A DNA stretch of 64,000 nucleotides from Ailanthus altissimus (taxonomy: Eukaryota > Streptophyta > Magnoliopsida > Sapindales > Simaroubaceae), in contig CAMPEX010000001.1 of the NCBI GenBank assembly GCA_946807835.1, positions 6,463,001 through 6,527,000 of the forward strand, read 5' to 3'. The notes under the pieces were generated by a model. The model did not search any database. It was not told the origin of the DNA and saw nothing but the letters and a program-made list of their open reading frames with translations. Position numbers and translations under genes: made by a program. Shown piece by piece: positions 13,537-24,819 of this stretch; the stretch's first letter is position 1; each line of letters opens with the position of its first letter.

Positions 13537-13611
13537 AATAATTATTGTATAAATATTACAAAAATTCATACAGAAATAGAATGGCGCTCGAACACCAATT
13601 CCAACAGTATT

Positions 13612-15513
13612 TGTATTCAAAAATTTAAATTTAATGTATATTTTAAGTTGAATTATTTTATGTTACTTGTATTTGTTATTTTAATACTCTATTGTAAATT
13701 ATACCTTGTTTATCATACATTTTGTATTTTGTTCCTATTTATTTTGACACTTTATTACATTCACAACTTAAAAATATTGAGTATAATAAAATTAATCATA
13801 AATATTTAGCAGCGCAATTTCAGTATAATAAAATGTTACAACAAGAAATAAGATCATTAAAAGAATTTGGCGATGCATTTTTGGTATTATTTATATTAAT
13901 TAATTTAATAAAAATATACTAATAATTATATAAATTATTAAAAATAAATTTATCAATTAATTAAAATATAAATTAATATTGATAATTTAATTAATTAAAC
14001 TAAAATATATTATTTTAGAAGATAAATAAATAAATTACTTTAATTAAGAGTTAAATAAATTATATTTATTAATTTAAAGTTAAATTTTAATTTTTTTCTT
14101 CTTTTAGCATGCCACGTGGCTTGCCCAATGGACGCTTGCGGTTGGTTGAGTGCGCATGAGATTCCCCCGCATGTGAAGCTATACATTTTGTGCATGACGA
14201 AAAGCGCGCACAAATCGTCCACAGCGATGGCAAGCTTGGGATCTTTAATTTTTGGTTGAATGTTTTTCATTTTTACTCAATTTTAACACATCTACAATGC
14301 AATCTATCCATATTTTATTTATTTTAATTAAAATTTAATTATTTTCACACTTTATTTTTCACAAATTAAAAATTATATAAAAATTTTAAAAATTTAAAAT
14401 TTATTAATCATTTTCCGAATTTATATTCAACCACCAATGTTTTTATACGTTGATCTACACAATAAACATTCAAAATCAATAGTTTACACAGTATTAATTT
14501 TAGAATATTTTTAGAGAGTTTTCAGTTCGTGGAGAGAAAAAATAAATCTTAAAAGTAAAATTATTCGGTTTTTACTTTTTGATTACAAAATATTAAGACT
14601 TGCAATTAGGACTAAAAAAATATTACTTAATAAAATAGTCTATTTGTGAAAATTTTCCTAGAACATATCATAGGCCTTTCGCTATATGCAACTTGGTAAG
14701 GAGCCCCGAGAAGGACCATAAGTTCAACATATACAGGGCCGAGTTAACGCAAAATATGTGAGGCCTCACTTAAAACTTATAGATAAGATCTTTATTTGAA
14801 TTTTTTTATTTATTTACTTCTTTTCATTGTAAAGCTATTAATTTAATTTTTCATATAAACAAACACAAGCAAATAAATATTTTTTTTAATAAATAATAAT
14901 ACTAAAAATTAAGAATAATTTGTAAAGAACAAGAAAAAGAATTAAGAAATTAAAGTAATTTTGATTGTTGTATCCTTAATTGTTTTAAGAAAATTATATT
15001 CAATAAATTGTTTAATACACAAAAGATTTGATACTTAAGTCATAAAAGAGAAAAGCAGTTTTATTTTAGATCTTAAGAGAAAATCTTTCGTTTTTAATTT
15101 CTTGGAGAATAACTGTTAAAGTATAATTTGATTTTTAGATTAAAAATAATTTAATTATAATTTGAATAAAATTTAACTAAAATGGGCTTTCTAAGATATT
15201 ATAAAATGAGAAAGTAATTTTTTTAAAAATAAAATAATTAATTATCATCTAATTTTTTAAAATAATTAAATATTATATTTTATAGACCTTTTGTCAAAGC
15301 AAAACCTATATAGGAGGTTAAGCCGCCTATGAATACACGAGTACAAGAAACTGAATTACAGTACAACAAACTTAATTACATCAGATTTGTAGCATGAGAT
15401 TGTATAGGTGCTTGATAATTTCATCACATGGAATTGCAAAATTGACAACACTTGAGAATTATGATTCTCGTTGTTGCATCTTAATTGAAAACCATAGAAA
15501 GAAACTTTGACAA
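13612..15513. other. AT-rich intergenic DNA
   Basis: No gene recognised. A GC-richer island at about 14107-14240 contains a CCACGTGG palindrome (a G-box sequence) at about 14112. The 76-codon minus-strand frame across it resembles nothing I know. A second island near 14680-14770 is also unidentified. Confidence 0.5.
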
Positions 15514-15851
15514 TAGGGGTGAGAAAAAAAAGAGGAACTTATGAACAGATTGAACAAAACAAGTTTTGGTAATTTAATTTGATTCGATTCCGTTTCAAGA
15601 TCAGTTCTCGACTAGTTTTATTTTTTTTTAAATGATTTGTTCGATTTTAATTTGGTTGAATTAAGTTCAGTTCAAAATTAAGAAATTAAAATTAAAATAA
15701 ATCAAAAAATTAAAATTTAAACTAAATCAAACCAATTTAATTTAATTTTTATAATTTAAGTCGATCAGTTTCATTTATAATAAAATTAATCAATTTAATT
15801 TTGGGTCATTTTTAAACCGAATTAACTTGAAATTAAAATTACTTACTCCTA
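15514..15851. mobile_element. hAT-type MITE, older copy
   Basis: 338 bp with ends TAGGGGTGAG and, inverted, CTTACTCCTA (8 of 10 match). The inside is made of AT-rich TTCGGTT/AACCGAA-like phrases similar to the MITE at 16932. The flanking octamers TTTGACAA and CTTCAGAA agree at five of eight positions, as expected for a decayed hAT 8-bp duplication. There is no coding capacity. Confidence 0.55.
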
Positions 15852-16931
15852 CTTCAGAACAAATATACAATTGTCAACCACTTCATTAGGTTAGTGTCAT
15901 TTCTTCCAATTTTCAATGCTGAATTTGAGTTAGGTTAGAGTCCCTTCGTTAGCATGGTGGAGGTAATAGAAGTCATTCCATTGATACGGTGGAGAGGACA
16001 GAGAAGTCCCATCGTTGACATGACAAGGTAGATTTATTATGACATGAGCTAAGTTTAAGTCCCACTATTTAACTGAAGATGGATATTATAATGAGCTGAT
16101 ATGAATATATATCTTTTCTTAAAAAAAAATAAAAATGAAAAAGACTATTAAACCCTTTAATTTAATTTAAGTGTCTTAAATATCCTTATTTTTTAAAATA
16201 ATGTAAAAGACATCTGTCTATTAATATTTTCTATTTTTTTTACAAGAACAAAATACAATATGATACTTAACCCTTGTAATCTCTGATATGACGTTGTCAT
16301 TTATCATGCCAATCAATCAAAAAAAAAAAAACAATTAGAAATGGCCACTGCTAAGAAATAGCTGCTATGACTATTTCTTCATTTTGTTTTCCAAAAATGC
16401 CCAATTTGTCCTTACAATGAAATCTTTCTTGTCCTCTGCTTCTTCTCTTCCTCTCTTTCTCGTTCTCTTGCTCCATTTCTCGAAAAGAGTTTCTGCAAAA
16501 TTGCAAATAAAAATAAATATGTTAGAAAGATTTAGAATAACATTCAATTTTCTGACATCTGTTGACATTCTTAGAAAACGATTCTTAGAATGTCAGATGA
16601 TAAGAGTAAAAACAAAAGCTTCAGAAAATGGTAACGGCAAAAGGAAACGCATGCAGTTGATTGAAGAAACACTCCATGTTAGATCTCTTTGTCTCACCTG
16701 CAAATCCCCCCAAATCTACAAATCTACCATATTATTTCACATCCTTTTTTCCCATTTTAATTTGCTAGCTTTTAAGTTTCCATAACATCAAAAGATGAAC
16801 AGCAAAACAAGGGTAGCGCAAAAGACAGTGCAATCGCAAAAACCAGAGCCCAGAAGCCTAAGGTGGTTAAATTACGTGACCCCAGAGAATGATATTTTCT
16901 AATGTGTCCTTTCCGTGTGCGCGTGTTTATG
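15852..16931. other. AT-rich intergenic DNA
   Basis: Low-complexity DNA with no recognised gene. A 133-codon plus-strand frame at 16384-16785 and a 65-codon minus-strand frame overlap each other; neither shows a domain or gene-like codon use. Confidence 0.5.
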
Positions 16932-17187
16932 TAGGGGGTGAGTATGGTTGGATTCTGTTTTTTTATAAATAAAATAGATATCAATTTTTTTAATAGAAAA
17001 AAATTGAATTGATTTTATCAGTCCAATTTAAATTTTTTATTTTAAATTAAAAGTTTTTTTAATTCTTAGTTCGATTTTTTAAAAAAAAAATTGAACTAAT
17101 TTTTATTAAAAAAAATTGAACCGAACCGAACCGAATTAATCAATTCGGTTCGACTTTTCGATTCCTAATTTTTTTTACCCACCTTTA
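16932..17187. mobile_element. hAT-type MITE with 8-bp target duplication
   Basis: 256 bp, left end TAGGGGGTGAGTA, right end TACCCACCTTTA (inverted similarity), flanked on both sides by TGTTTATG (16924-16931 and 17188-17195). An exact 8-bp duplication is the size made by hAT transposases. The inside is non-coding, with repeated GAACCGAACC near 17120. It would depend on a hAT transposase encoded elsewhere. Confidence 0.8.
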
Positions 17188-17242
17188 TGTTTATGAAACT
17201 ATCAACTTATAATCGATTAACATGTGAGCAAAAGCTTAACTT

Positions 17243-17465
17243 TGTTAAAGATATAGGAAAGACAATCAAACCCAAATATATTTATAATTATTTTTTATAA
17301 TTTGAATTAATATATTATATTATATTTCCTTATTTAAGTTAATCTTTAGCTTATATAAAGACTTGTTAGGCAACATTTTATATATAACATAATATAGTAA
17401 AGATTTAGCATTTTCTTATTTTCTTGTTTCTTTTTATTTTTTTTGTTGCTTTTATTTTTTCTCAC
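17243..17465 (+). repeat. 5' terminal repeat of the TRIM-like element
   Basis: About 223 bp, TGTTAAAGATATAGG to TTTTTCTCA, similar to 18613-18823. Confidence 0.6.
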
Positions 17466-17878
17466 ATAGTATTAGAGTTTTTTTTTTTTTTTTACAGTCT
17501 CTTTACTTAATCGGAGACTTGCCGAATTTCTTTTGTAAGAAACTTGTCAGAAGTTTATCGGAGTATTTTCAAAAAAGCTGCTAGAAGTTTCTTGTAATTT
17601 ACATCGCCCAACCCAGGACGCTCCAACACTATCGGCCATTCTAATGACACCGAACATGCATCGATCAAATATCAAAGTAACACTCATGTACCTCTTAAAG
17701 CCTTCTAATGTCGGTTATTGCTATCTCAAATTCCAGCAGTTCTATAGCGCCATGGATAACATTGTAGAGTCTAAAAGAATCAATAGCCTTTGACCGTTCA
17801 AACGCCACAAGAGCTGATCAAAGGTTAGAATAAACTGCACGTGTTGCCAAACCTCGCAATTGTCTGCTGTCGTCTTAC

Positions 17879-18100
17879 TCAAATCTTGCCATTTTTGGTG
17901 AGTGAAGATGCACCACTCAGCTCATTGGACTTAGAGTCGACTAGTGATTCCAATGGCAATAGAATCGCGTCGATTCGTTGTTGTACGTGCCACTCGATTG
18001 CCTTGCCGTCAGTCACTGTCCATTTAAGATCTCGGCATTTTTTCAGCACATCTTCTCTCACCTTCAGTACAATTTGATTCCTCATTGTTGGATTTATCAA
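17879..18100 (-). other. Unidentified 73-codon frame in the TRIM-like element
   Basis: A minus-strand open frame (start MINPTMRNQIVLKVRED) in a GC-richer part of the interior. It contains many charged residues and looks more protein-like than the surrounding DNA, but I recognise no family. It might be a captured host fragment in antisense to the element, or chance. Confidence 0.25.
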
Positions 18101-18268
18101 ATTACGGTGTCTTATTGCCCTTCTGGCCCTGATTTGTAATAATGGTCTTTTTACAAATTTTTTAAAGTTCTTTGGTCAATTTGTAATTTACAAATGATGT
18201 GTTATTTTAATTTTTTTTACAATTTTGAGTCTTTTTGTAATTTTAATAAATTGACAGGTGAATCTTTT

Positions 18269-18440
18269 AATGCACTTGTATTCACAACGTTTGATTTTCA
18301 ATTTTTTTATAAACGCATTTGTACTTGCAATGATTGATTTTTATAACGCACTTACACTCATAATGATTTTTTTTTCCTATTTCTTTATTAATGCGTTTGC
18401 ACTTGCAGCAGTTGATCTTTACAATGCGCTTGTCACTTCG
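18269..18440 (+). repeat. Degenerate tandem repeat, about 35-45 bp units
   Basis: Five units starting AATGCACTTG, AAACGCATTTG, AACGCACTTA, AATGCGTTTG and AATGCGCTTG at 18269, 18311, 18345, 18390 and 18423, most followed by an ACTTGCAATGATTGAT-like stretch and a T-run. It accounts for the 111-codon open frame here, which is not a gene. Confidence 0.7.
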
Positions 18441-18612
18441 ATAATATTGTCACTTGACGACAATATTGTAACTCACCGACAACATTCTCTCTTTTACAAT
18501 GATTGTCTCTCTTTGACAATTGTTGACTTCTCCGACAGTGGTTGTCTCTTAACGCTCACCATTAATTTATTTTTCAAAATTAAGATTGTATAATTTTGAG
18601 TTTGAAAAGAGA

Positions 18613-18823
18613 TGTTAAAGATATAAAAAATCAAAATAATTAATTTTTAATTTATTTATAATTTAAATTAATATATTATATTATATTTTTTTATTTAGAT
18701 TAATTTTCAATCTATATAAAAATTTGTTATATAACAATTTATATATAACATAATATAATATAAATATAATCTTTACAATTTTCTTATTTCTTTTCATTTT
18801 TCCAATTCTTTTATCTTTTTTCA
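18613..18823 (+). repeat. 3' terminal repeat of the TRIM-like element
   Basis: Begins TGTTAAAGATATAAAA after the purine tract GAAAAGAGA. It is similar to 17243-17465; the end is placed by alignment of the pyrimidine tail. Confidence 0.55.
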
Positions 18824-19362
18824 CTAGCATCATCGTCACAATCAAAACATACTTGCTCAATTTTTAACTATTAAGAGCATCCTCATCCTGTAAGGTAATG
18901 CAATAAAAAGTCTTCCTTTTTTTTTTTCAAAATCATGTAGATTTGAATTCATTATTATATCAAATTGCTTGACATTTTGTGGGCCGTGATTTGCAAAGAT
19001 GATCGACACTCATTCAATGTAAGGACAAATGGTCATTTCTTCATTGCAAGGACAAAATGGCCGTAGTGGCCGCCAGCAGTAGAAACAATATGAGCCATCT
19101 TTTTTTATTTTTCGTTAGCAAAAACAAAAAAAAGCTACAATGGTAAAGTTTAAAAAGAAAAAGCAAGCGGTCATTTCTTAATTTTTTTTAAAAATATATT
19201 ATAATAATAAAGTTTATGATGAAGAAAAAAGGATGAGAAAAAAAAAGCGGTAAATTTTGTTTTTTTTTTTTATTTTTTAAATTAAAAATATAAAAATAAA
19301 ATTATAAATTTATATTAAAAATGATAAAATGACCTGTAAACTCACAAATTCATTAAGTATAT
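18824..19362. other. AT-rich intergenic DNA
   Basis: Simple A- and T-rich sequence with no gene or structured repeat seen. Confidence 0.6.
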
Positions 19363-20079
19363 TGTGAAGATATTAATTGAAAATTATCAGAATATGATTT
19401 GGAGATCAAGCCAAGTGCGTAGGGTGCGTACGGATCGAAGAAAGACGCGAAAAGAGGCGAAAAACGAAGAAGGGCGCATTAGATGCTAGCGCCACGGCGA
19501 CCAGGCGTGAGCGCCGTGGCGCCCAGTCCAGAACTTGAATGTTACGACGCTAGGACACTAGAGCCGCAGCGCACAGGTTAAGCGCGCCAACGCCGAGGCG
19601 ATGAGAGCCCAGCGCCGCGGCGCTGGAGACGGGAACAGTATCCTAAAATAAGGAAACTTCTTTATTTCGTCTCTCGCTTATTTCAGAACTCCCTAATACG
19701 ACTCCCACACGTGTAGGGTAAACTTAGCTTGTCCCAAAACCTATATAAAGGCTATCAATTGGCTTGTAAACATATCTTGACAATCTTTGTGATCAATAAG
19801 AGATCTTTGTGATTCTTTGTGAGAGAAAATCCTTAGAGTAAGAGAGAGAGTTTTCTTTGTGACTTTTTTATAAAAAGCATCCTTTGTAAGTGCCTTGTGA
19901 TTCATAATAAGAGAAGAGAGTGATCTTGATCCGCCGTGAACGTAGGCAAGTTGCCGAACCATATAATTCTTTGTGTGTTCTTCTTCTACCACTTTCTCTA
20001 TTTATTTCTTAGTAACTTGTTCTGCATTATTATATTGCTTGGGTGAATTTTTGCTTGTTTGTGTGCTTCCGCTTCAACA
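19363..20079 (+). repeat. 5' LTR of element H
   Basis: 717 bp, TGTGAAGATATTAATTG to GCTTCAACA. It contains a GC-rich block at 19440-19640 with GCGCC/GGCGC near-palindromes, unlike the AT-rich rest. Confidence 0.95.
19742..19749 (+). promoter_or_regulatory. TATA box in the 5' LTR of H
   Basis: TATATAAA just after the GC-rich block. The 3' LTR has the same box at 25168-25175. The position fits an LTR promoter with transcription starting shortly downstream. Confidence 0.65.
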
Positions 20080-20082
20080 AAC

Positions 20083-20095
20083 TGGTATCAAAGCC
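20083..20095 (+). other. Primer binding site of element H
   Basis: TGGTATCAAAGCC, one change from the initiator-Met tRNA complement, three bases after the 5' LTR. Confidence 0.9.
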
Positions 20096-20110
20096 AAGTT
20101 CTAAGCAGAC

Positions 20111-23100
20111 ATGGCCACACCCAAGTACGAGATAGAAAAATTCAACGGTACGAATGACTTCAATCTGTGGAAGATGAAGGTTAAGGTGTTGTTGGTGAGC
20201 CAAAGGCTTGGTTCAGCATTAGAGGAGATTGCAGCTCCATCTAGTGATGAGGAGAAGACGCTAGAGTCATCTAGAGCTGAGGCAAAAAGAAAGGACATTT
20301 AAGAAAGAGCTCATAGCACAATCGTTCTGTCATTGAGCGATGAAGTACTAAGGGAAGTAGCAGGTGAGACGACGGCAATAAGTCTTTGGAAGAAGCTTGA
20401 CTCTTTTTATATGAGAAAATCGTTGGCCAACAGATTACATATAAAGAAGAAGTTGTATCAGTTGTCCATGTCAGAGGGGACACCGATGAAAGATCATATA
20501 GACGCCTTCAATAAGATCATCCTTGATTTTGAGTTTATCAACATCAAGATAGAAGATGAAGATAGAGTAATTATCCTGCTGAGTTCACTCCCCAAGAGCT
20601 ATGAGAGTTTTGTTGATACGCTACTCTACGGCAGAGAGAGTTTAATGATGACTGATATGAAATCATCATTAAACTCAAAGTTATTAGGAAAGTAGACCAA
20701 GGACAATGCAGAAAGTTTATCTGTAAGAGGAAGACCCTCATATAGAGATGGAAAGAAAAAAGGCTCAAGGTCGAAGTCTAGGACTCCTAAGAAGTGCAAT
20801 TACTGCAAGAAAGAGGGGCACATCATAAAAGACTATCCTGAGAAGAGAGCACAAGACAAGAAGAAAGCGGATGATGCGTTTGCCTATGATGATAGCTATG
20901 ACAGCGCAGAGACACTCGTCGCTATTGATGGTATGAACTTTGAGCAATGGGTTTTAGATTCTGGTTGTACTTTTCACATGTGCCCGCATAAGTCTTGGTT
21001 TACAAATTTTTAGCCCATTAGTGGTGGTAAGGTATTAATGGGCAATGACATTGCATATCAGATAATAAGAATTAGTAGTGTTAAGCTTAGGCTGCATAAT
21101 AGGCGAGTGAGAGAATTGACAGATGTTAGGTATGTTCCTGACTTGAAGAGAAACTTGATCTCATTGGGGACTTTAGACCAGAATAAGTGTTCCATCAGGA
21201 TCGACAGAGGGATTTTAAGAGTTTTGAAAGGTTCCATGGTGGTGATGAGAGGAGAGAAGTGCAAAGGTGTTTATATGCTTAAGGGTGAAGTCATGAGTGG
21301 GTCTGCACTATTCTCTGTAGATGATGAGAGTATGCAAACCAAGTGGTGGCATCTTAGATTGGCACATATAGGTGAGAGAAACCTAAAGGAGTTATATAGT
21401 CAAAAGGCGTTTGGTGAGGATAAGTTCCAGCCCTTAGAGTTTTGTGAGCATTGTGTACTTGGGAAAGCACATAGAGTGAGGTTCAGTACCGGGGAGCACA
21501 AGACTAAGGGGACTCTTGACTACATACACTTGGATCTTTAGGGACCAGCTCAGACAGCTACTCGTGGTGGTGCCACATATTTTCTCAGCTTGATTGATGA
21601 CTATTCGAGGAAACTGTGGGTCTATGTGTTAAAAAGTAAGGATCAAGCCTTTGAAGTATTCAAGACTTAGAAGGTTATTGTTGAGAATCAGACTAACAAA
21701 AGGGTAAAGAGGCTAAGAACTGACAATGACCTCGAATTTTGCAATAGAGAGTTTGATGGGTTTTGTGCCAAGCATGGGATTGCAAGGCATAGAACGGTAA
21801 GATCAACACCGCAGCAGAATGGGGTAGCTGAGAGGATGAACAAGACCCTACTTGAAAGGGTTAGATGCATGCTTACCAATGCAAAGATGTCCAAGACATT
21901 CTGGGGAGAAGCTGTAGTGACTGCAGCTTACTTTATTAATAGAAGTCCCTTCTCAACAATTGACTTCAAGACGTCAGAAGGGAAATGGTCTGCCAATCAT
22001 CCGAAGTATGACCACCTCAGAATATTTGGTGAGAGAAACCTAAAGGAGTTATATAGTTAAAAGGTGTTTGGTGAGGATAAGTTCCAGCCCTTAGAGTTTT
22101 GTGAGCATTGTGTGCTTGGGAAAACATATAGAGTGAGGTTCAGTATTGACGAGCACAAAAGTAAGGGGACTCTTGACTATATACACTCGGATCTTTGGAG
22201 ACCAGCTCAGACAGCTACTCATGGTGGTGCCAGGTATTTTCTCAGCTTGATTGATGACTATTCGAGGAAGCTGTGGGTCTATGTGTTAAAGAGCAAGGAT
22301 TAAGCCTTTGAAGTATTCAAGACTTGGAAGGTTCTTATTGAGAATCAGACTAGCAAAAGGGTAAAGAGGCTAAGGACTGACAACGGCCTCGAATTTTACA
22401 ATAGAGAGTTTGATGAGTTTTGTGCCAAGCATGAGATTGCAAGGCATAGAACAGTAAGATCAACACCGCAGCAGAATGGGGTAGCTGAGAGGATGAACAA
22501 GACTCTACTTGAAAGGGTTAGATCCATGCTTACAAATGCAAAGATATTCAAGACATTCTGGGGAGAAGCTGTAGTGACTGCAGCTTACTTGATTAATAGA
22601 AGTCCCTCTTCAGCAATTGACTTCAAGATGTTAGAAGAGAAATGGTCTGGCAATCCTCCGAAGTATGACCACCTCAGAATATTTGGTTGCCCTACCTTTG
22701 TACATGTTGAAGAGGGGAAGTTGGAACCTAGAGCTATCAAATGGGTATTTATAGGATATCCCGAATGAGTGAAAGGATACAAGGTATGGTGTAAAGACTT
22801 AACACTACCAAGGAGTATCATAAGCTATGATGTGACATTCGATGAGATGACGATGCTGAAAACCTCCCAAGAAGATGAGAAAGAAGAACTTGTGACCAAG
22901 GAAGACTCAGCACCCGAGTCAATAGAAGTTGAAGTAGAGCCTGAACATAGATCTGATATGCCCCTAGATCAACACTTCAACGAGGAGATCCTTGAAGATG
23001 AACCAAGAACACCGGTAAGTTCCTCCAAGTCCACCTAAAGAAAGATTAGAACTCCTGAGATGGAACTTGAAGAGTACCAGCTTGCTAGAGACAGGCTAGA

Positions 23101-24750
23101 AGAACGATTAACCCACCAGTCAGGTATGCACAAGTAGACTTAGTTGCTCATGCTTTTAATTCTGCTTACACTCTTGAGTATGATGAGCCTAAGACATATG
23201 GTGAGGCTATAAAGAGTGAAAACAAGAAAGAATGGCAGCAGGCCATGGAAGAAGAAATTTGTTCTCTTAGGAAGAATAATACCTGGAAGTTGGTGGAGAG
23301 ACCTTAAAAGAAGCTAGTCGGGTGCAAGTGGGTGTATAAGGTGAAGGAGGGGATACCGAGGATTGAGCTTACGAGATTCAAGGCTAGGTTAGTAGCACAA
23401 AATTTTACTTAGAGAGAGGGAGTCAATTTTTATGAGATATTCTCTTCAGTTGTCAAGCACACATCTATTAAGAATTTGTTAGCCATGCGTGCAAATTTTA
23501 ATTTACATCTAAAACAGATGGATGTAAAGACAGTTTTTCTACATGAAGAGCTTGAAGAAATGATATATATGGCACAACCGCAAGGGTTCAAGGAGCACGA
23601 AAAAGAAGATCATGCTTGTTTGCTAAAGAAGTCATTATACGGGTTAAAGCAATCACCTAGACAGTGATATAGGAGATTTGATGAGTTTATAATAGCTTGT
23701 GAATTTAGTAGAAGTAAGTATTACGGATGCATGTACTTCAAGAACATAAGTTGTGGGATGATGTATTTATTTCTATACGTCGATGATATGTTGATCGCAT
23801 GCAAGAATATGGAAGAAATACAGAAGCTCAAGAAGCAGTTGAGTAGTGAGTTTGAAATGAAGGATTTGGGAGCAGCAAAGAGAATTTTGAGTATGGATAT
23901 TGCGAGGGAAAGAAGAGATGTTATCTTCTTATCCCAACAATGATATATAGTCAAAATTTTGGAGAAGTTTGGTATGTCAAACGCGAAGGCTGTCTCTACT
24001 TCTTTAGCCATGCATTTCAAACTTTCAGCAGCACAGTCGCCGACATCCGATAAGGAGAAACTGCAGATGGGCAAAATACCGTATGCAAGCGTTGTAAGGA
24101 GCATCATGTATGCAATGGTTTGCACAAGACCAGATATAGCACAAGCTGTGAGTGTAGTGAGTAGATACATGGCGAATCTGGGAAAAGATCACTGGCTTGC
24201 AGTAAAGTGGATTCTAAGATATCTCAAGGGAACGTCGAATCATGGGTTAATGTATAAGAGGGATGAGGACATCAATGAAATGGTAAGAGGGTACGTAGAC
24301 GCGGATTATGCAGGTGATCTTGATAAGAGAAGATCGTTAATAGGCTATGTATTCACAGTATTTGGGTGTAGTGTATGTTGGAGATCAGTTATACAACACG
24401 TGGTTGCACTATCTACCGTAGACTCAGAGTACATAACTGTTGGTGAAGCTATCAAGGAGGCCGTGTGGTTAAAAGGCATATGCACGGAGGTATTGGCTAG
24501 TGAAGATATGAACAACGGTGTGTATTGTGATAGTCAGAGTGCTATACACCTAACTAAGCATCAAGTGTTTCATGAGAGGTCGAAACACATTGATGTAAGA
24601 CTCTATTACATTCGAGAGATTGTCCAAAGTGGTGAAGTTAGTCTAACAAAGATAGCGTCATCTAAAAACCCTGCTGATATGTTGACTTATCCACTACCCT
24701 CGGTTAAGTTCGTCCTATGCAAGAACTTAACCGGAGTCACTACTTTGTGA
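20111..24750 (+). pseudogene. Element H gag-pol polyprotein, broken by stops
   Basis: Starts with the ATG at 20111, 28 bases after the primer site. Gag runs in one frame from 20111 to 20695 except for a TAA at 20300. The zinc knuckle near 20793 is CNYC, then GH, with the last Cys changed to Tyr. Protease has an intact DSG near 20956. Integrase has its HHCC finger (H-x3-H near 21350, CEHC near 21450) and the Asp, Asp and Glu regions, then a 657-bp repeat of the core. Reverse transcriptase runs from about 23150 with LYVDDMLIA near 23775; RNase H follows with ADYAGD and CDSQSAIHL. The frame from 23959 to the stop at 24748 is open. I see a dozen or so stops, many of them TGG to TAG or CAA to TAA. 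Confidence 0.93.
21371..22684 (+). repeat. In-frame 657-bp tandem duplication in the H integrase
   Basis: Unit 1 is 21371-22027 and unit 2 is 22028-22684. Both start GGTGAGAGAAACCTAAAGG and end CTCAGAATATTT, with a GGT at each junction. The unit is exactly 219 codons, so the frame continues through it. It covers the CxxC half of the integrase zinc finger and the whole catalytic core, but the first His pair exists only before unit 1. The copies differ by scattered base changes, including stops private to one copy. Confidence 0.95.
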
Positions 24751-24803
24751 GGGTGACTGAAGATACAGAAATGAGAGATCGAGTTACTTTGTGGATGATT
24801 TTG

Positions 24804-24819
24804 AATCAAGGAGGGAATT
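24804..24819 (+). other. Polypurine tract of element H
   Basis: AATCAAGGAGGGAATT immediately before the 3' LTR. Confidence 0.8.

Larger units (their letters stand above)
2030..13606 (-). mobile_element. Solo LTR A3 (copia), split by element A
   Basis: Read on the minus strand, 13606 to 13537 resembles the start of the LTRs of element A (TATTGG/TGTTGG, then the ATTTATAC block), and 4129 back to about 2940 carries the conserved LTR core, including the reverse complement of AATATARAGTGTACTC near 3130-3160. Element A (4130-13536) sits inside it. The outer ends are TG at 2030 and CA at 13606, flanked by GTATT at 2025-2029 and 13607-13611. Without element A the LTR would be about 2170 bp, close to the 2160 bp of the element A LTR. 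The left end rests on the target duplication and length, because sequence similarity fades there. Confidence 0.65.
17243..18823 (+). mobile_element. TRIM-like small LTR element
   Basis: Two direct repeats of about 220 bp, both beginning TGTTAAAGATATA (17243 and 18613), share a long AT-rich body and a pyrimidine-rich end. The first is followed at 17467 by TAGTATTAGAG, like a Met-tRNA primer site, and the second is preceded by GAAAAGAGA, a plausible polypurine tract. The 1.1-kb interior has no gag or pol match. Size and lack of genes fit a terminal-repeat retrotransposon in miniature or a deleted LTR element. No target duplication was found, and the end of the second repeat is approximate. Confidence 0.65.

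Noticed and set aside
1996..13678. Similarity between the DNA just left of A3 (about 1996-2034) and just right of it (about 13636-13678), both with ATTTTATGTT then CTTGTATTTG
   Set aside because: AT-rich and short; it could be an old duplication or chance, and it does not help place the ends of A3.
14040..14270. 76-codon minus-strand frame over a GC-richer island with a G-box palindrome
   Set aside because: No family match; single short frame without splice partners. The island is mentioned but no gene is called.
16384..16785. 133-codon open frame with a hydrophobic start resembling a signal peptide
   Set aside because: No homology recognised, overlaps an opposing frame, AT-rich low-complexity context, no splice or promoter support.
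23721..24170. 149-codon minus-strand frame
   Set aside because: Antisense shadow of the RT/RNase H of element H, where the plus-strand frame is clearly the coding one.
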